Positions 60,901 through 64,000 of a stretch of 64,000 bases of DNA are shown piece after piece. Under the pieces are notes generated by a model that had not been told where the DNA came from, searched no databases, and saw only the letters and a program-made list of their open reading frames with translations. Source of the stretch: Monarcha castaneiventris obscurior (taxonomy: Eukaryota; Chordata; Aves; Passeriformes; Monarchidae); the NCBI GenBank assembly GCA_026261815.1, contig JAMPIT010000510.1, positions 20,184,001 to 20,248,000 on the forward strand, read 5' to 3'. The stretch's first letter is position 1, and the number at the start of each line of letters is the position of its first letter. The position numbers and the translations under genes are program-made.

Positions 60901-63884
60901 ATGACATAAGAACTGGGCTCTGAAAGTGTCTTGATCACATCCAGGGGAGTCCACACAGGCTTTTTCTTAGCTGATAGGTCCAGTAGCACTTCTGAGCACT
61001 TCAAGTAGACACTAAGAACTAGTGGAGACTTTTTAGTCTTATGACACTTGATCTAACATGGATTTCAGGAGGTATTTATGTGGTTATGCAATGATGGAAA
61101 ACCATTTGAAAACCAAGGCACCAGATTTCATTCTTTCCCCCATAACTGATACCACATCATCTCTGGAGGTGCTGTGAACCTTTCAGACTCCACAGAGGCA
61201 AGTGCTAGGAAGAAATCCACAAGAAAACCCATCCCTCCATCCTCTGAGCAGTGAATAATTCTTGGACTCAACGACCTACAGAGGCAAAGTAGAACAAATT
61301 GAGCTTTCTTTTAATTGAGTTTGTCTATAACGTGTTGCAGATAAGAGAAGAGCCCTGGGAAGGAAGAGGAGGAGGGCAGCAGACAAAATGCCATGTCACA
61401 GAGTACACAGATGTGGCATCAACTGAAGCTGTTCAGTCAGCTCCCTTGCTTGTAGTTCCTTGCCTGTGTAATACACTGCAATGGGCCTAGTTCTTTCGTT
61501 TATCCAATAAGGGAAGAGAAATGTATCCATCTACAACTTATAGGCTCATTCAGTCATTAACACAGGTTGAATTTTAAATATTGAAATAGTGATATATTTT
61601 TTAAATTGAGGCACCTGCCTTCCGAAAACTTTTTAGGACCTCTCATGTGTTAAAAAAATGAAGGAAAAGTAACTAGAATTTTCTCACAGATAGCTCACTA
61701 AGACAAAAGTAAGTGGAGCCAATTAAATAACAGATTTCTCACTTGCTCAGTGGCACTGACCACTGTTTTCCTTTGCATATAAAATAATCTAAATATTTCC
61801 TGTGCAGTGTAACATCTCTTAGCTTTGTTTATTTATTTATAATATACTGTTTTAAGTGAAATTTAGACATATTAAGGATTCATGTAGCTTTGAATGTTTC
61901 CACTGATCTGCAAATCTCCTCTGCTTGCCTTTCTTGCCCCTTGCCTTTCCTTTTGCCACTTTCTTTCACTTGCTTTCTCTTTCACTTTCTTTTTCTCTAT
62001 TTTAATCTTCTTAATTATATTTCCATCTAGTATTTCCAAATCACTTAATTATGTATCAATTTCCTTATTTTGTATACTACTTCTGTTCAGTATTTATGTA
62101 TTTATTTCTGTATAAGGTTTGCAATTCAACTCCAGCTCAAGTTCATAAAGCTGTGATTTAAACCCACAGTTACATTGCAGACTAGAAAAAAAATCACTAT
62201 CTTTATGAAGCCATGATGAACTGTACACACAAAATTGGTATAGATTTGCACATTTAATTGAAAACTTGACTTGATTTTTATTCTCTGAATGATGCATGTA
62301 GATTTTATTGCTTCTTAGCTGCGCACTGCAAAGCACATTGTCAATGCTTGAAATGATTTTATGTACTTGAACAGCACCTGATTTAATGCATCAGCTGACA
62401 AGGACAAAGACATTGATTAAATGTCCTGCCTCAGGTGTCCAGAAGGCTGGAAAAGGTTTTCCCCTCAAAATAACCACTGAAACTTCACCCAGTAATCATT
62501 AACTCAGTATTTGGTCCAAGCTTTGGGAATAACAGGAGGCTTTAAAAAGCGGCAGTCAGAAAACACTCGGTGTGACTTAGCAGACTATTTGGTCTTGTAG
62601 TACATTAAGGGAGAGTCAAATGGTCAGAGTCTCTCCTGACTGGTAAGAAATGCACCGGGCATTTGATCCTTGGAAGGGCACCTCTGGACTCGGCTCTTAA
62701 CGAGCAGGCAGAGAGCCCAAGGGTGCATGGTGAGCACAAAACACTTGCAGGGGCATTGTGAGACACTCAGTTCTCTCAGCTTGTTTCAGTTTGTAAAAGC
62801 TCTGGGTCTCCTGCACTGACTCTTGACAAAGCTGGTGTCTGCACTGCCAAGGAGCAGATGAACACTTGAGCCTTAAAATGGTGCTTGGTGGCCTACAACA
62901 CAGCAACAACCAGCCACTGGGTTTCCAGCCAGGCATGACCATTAGATCGTTTGATCTGAGGCAGTTCTCCTATATAGCATCTACAACAGTTTTTCACAGT
63001 CAGTAAAATCCACATGGCATTGCAGAAACCTTGGCACGAATAATTTCATCATAGCAGCTGAAGGAAGTGAGACACCACCTTGTAGCAAAGAAGCTTTCAG
63101 AAACCCCACAGCCATCTGGGCCATATGGTCCCACCAGTAGCTCAAACTAGAAGATGACCTCCTTTTGGAGTTATATGCAGTCCAAAGATCCAGAGCAGAC
63201 CAACACAGGCAAAGGCTCAAGGGTAGGAAGGAACCTGTCCCAAGAAACAAACCCAGCAAAAGACTCCAGGTCTCCCATTCTTGGCTGGTGTCCCATGAAA
63301 CAATCGCTTCCTGCGCCCCATTGTGGTTAGGAAACCTACAATTTAATAAAAGAGTACTACTGTTGCCAAAACAAGCCTCTTAACCTAAATGATCCTCTTG
63401 TGAACCTCAAATGAAATCAACTATGTAGTGCTCAGCTGATTTGTGCAGCAGCACCATTAGTATGGTTGTCTAATTTACAGAGCAGCCAGGTTCTAACAGT
63501 GCTAGAACAGGCAAGAAGGCAATTAGTGCTCTATTTCCTATGCACACCAGAGCAGAAACTTGCCTATAAAGAAAGTTCTTCTGGCAGGTGCAGCATGCTA
63601 AAAAGCTTTCACCTAAAATTATATAGCCTGACAAACAATATAAAAAAGCAGATTGCCCAATAAACAAATAACATATCAGCCATTTATACAAAATCATAGT
63701 ACTTAGACTCCTCAAGCTTGAAATGACTGTGTATTTTTTCCCTATTAAAATGTTATTATGGGCTATGCATAAATTGTTTTAAATTCAGATTTGATATCAC
63801 TGTGTTTTCAAAGCCTAGATAGATTTAACACTTTTTCTAAGATGAAACATTAGCTCTGGGGGGATGTGGAATTAGCTCCAAGGA
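57996..63884. other. gene-free region 5' of PDX1, second part
   Basis: AT-rich. A TTTATTTA run is at 59,693-59,718 and a T/C-rich stretch at 61,920-62,000. A bare TATTTTTTTAAA-type string at 61,590 is not taken as a promoter. I recognised no exon. GSX1, the next ParaHox gene expected on this side, does not appear before the window ends. Confidence 0.6.
59676..59718. repeat. (TG)n followed by (ATTT)n microsatellite
   Basis: About six TG units run into TATA and then about six ATTT units. Confidence 0.95.
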
Positions 63885-64000
63885 TTTGGTCTAGTGAAAG
63901 GTGTACCTGTCCATGGCAGGAGGGTTGGAAATAGAGGATTTTTAAGGTCTCTTTCAACCCAAACCATTCTATGATCCCACAATTTCCTTCCCATCTGGAG
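63885..64000 (+). mobile_element. CR1 LINE 3' end (reaches the window edge)
   Basis: Plus-strand CR1 tail: GGATTTGGTCTAGTGAAAGG, CTGTCCATGGCAGGAGGGTT, AAGGTCTCTTTCAACCCAAA, then CATTCTATGATCC. Mildly diverged; the remainder could extend past the window. Confidence 0.88.

Overview
The window looks like bird nuclear DNA. Gene order, intron-rich genes with GT-AG splice sites, several CR1-type LINE fragments (one ending in repeated ATTCTGTG-type octamers, in a style I associate with neoavian and perhaps passerine birds) and very GC-rich developmental-gene islands all point that way. It covers one end of the ParaHox neighbourhood, in the order FLT3 (+), CDX2 (+), PDX1 (-). This is human 13q12 read in the opposite direction. 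No prokaryotic, CRISPR or phage-like content is present.

Region by region: 1-19,240 holds the 3' part of the receptor tyrosine kinase gene FLT3. Sixteen exons, matching human exons 9-24 by count and phase, give 667 complete codons from the membrane-proximal Ig domains to the stop codon, followed by about 1.4 kb of probable 3' UTR. 19,240-28,174 is non-coding. It carries GC-rich islands, two minisatellites and candidate enhancers leading into the CDX2 promoter; I saw no URAD gene, which sits here in mammals. 28,175-31,463 is CDX2 (three exons, 270 aa). 31,830-48,500 is an intergenic stretch with CR1 copies, microsatellites and small GC islands. 51,103-54,645 (minus strand) is PDX1 (two exons, 260 aa), with a GC-rich downstream zone at 49,300-51,100 and a GC-rich upstream zone to about 56,640 containing AT-rich islands that look like enhancers. 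56,640-64,000 is gene-free and heads towards where GSX1 would lie.

CDX2 and PDX1 are homeodomain transcription factors that pattern the posterior gut and the pancreas/duodenum. FLT3 is an unrelated haematopoietic receptor that is an ancient neighbour of the ParaHox cluster. CDX2 and PDX1 point towards each other (tail to tail) across about 19 kb, so regulatory DNA between them could serve either gene.

I found no wholly new system. The points most worth a second look are: a proline-to-alanine change in the PBX-binding hexapeptide of PDX1 (FAWM instead of FPWM); the apparent absence of URAD; tyrosine losses in FLT3 signalling segments; a run of AT-rich candidate enhancers inside GC-rich DNA; several GC-rich tandem repeats beside or inside the ParaHox genes; a CR1 copy with a long uninterrupted reading frame; and an unassigned cysteine-containing open frame at 41,530-41,925.
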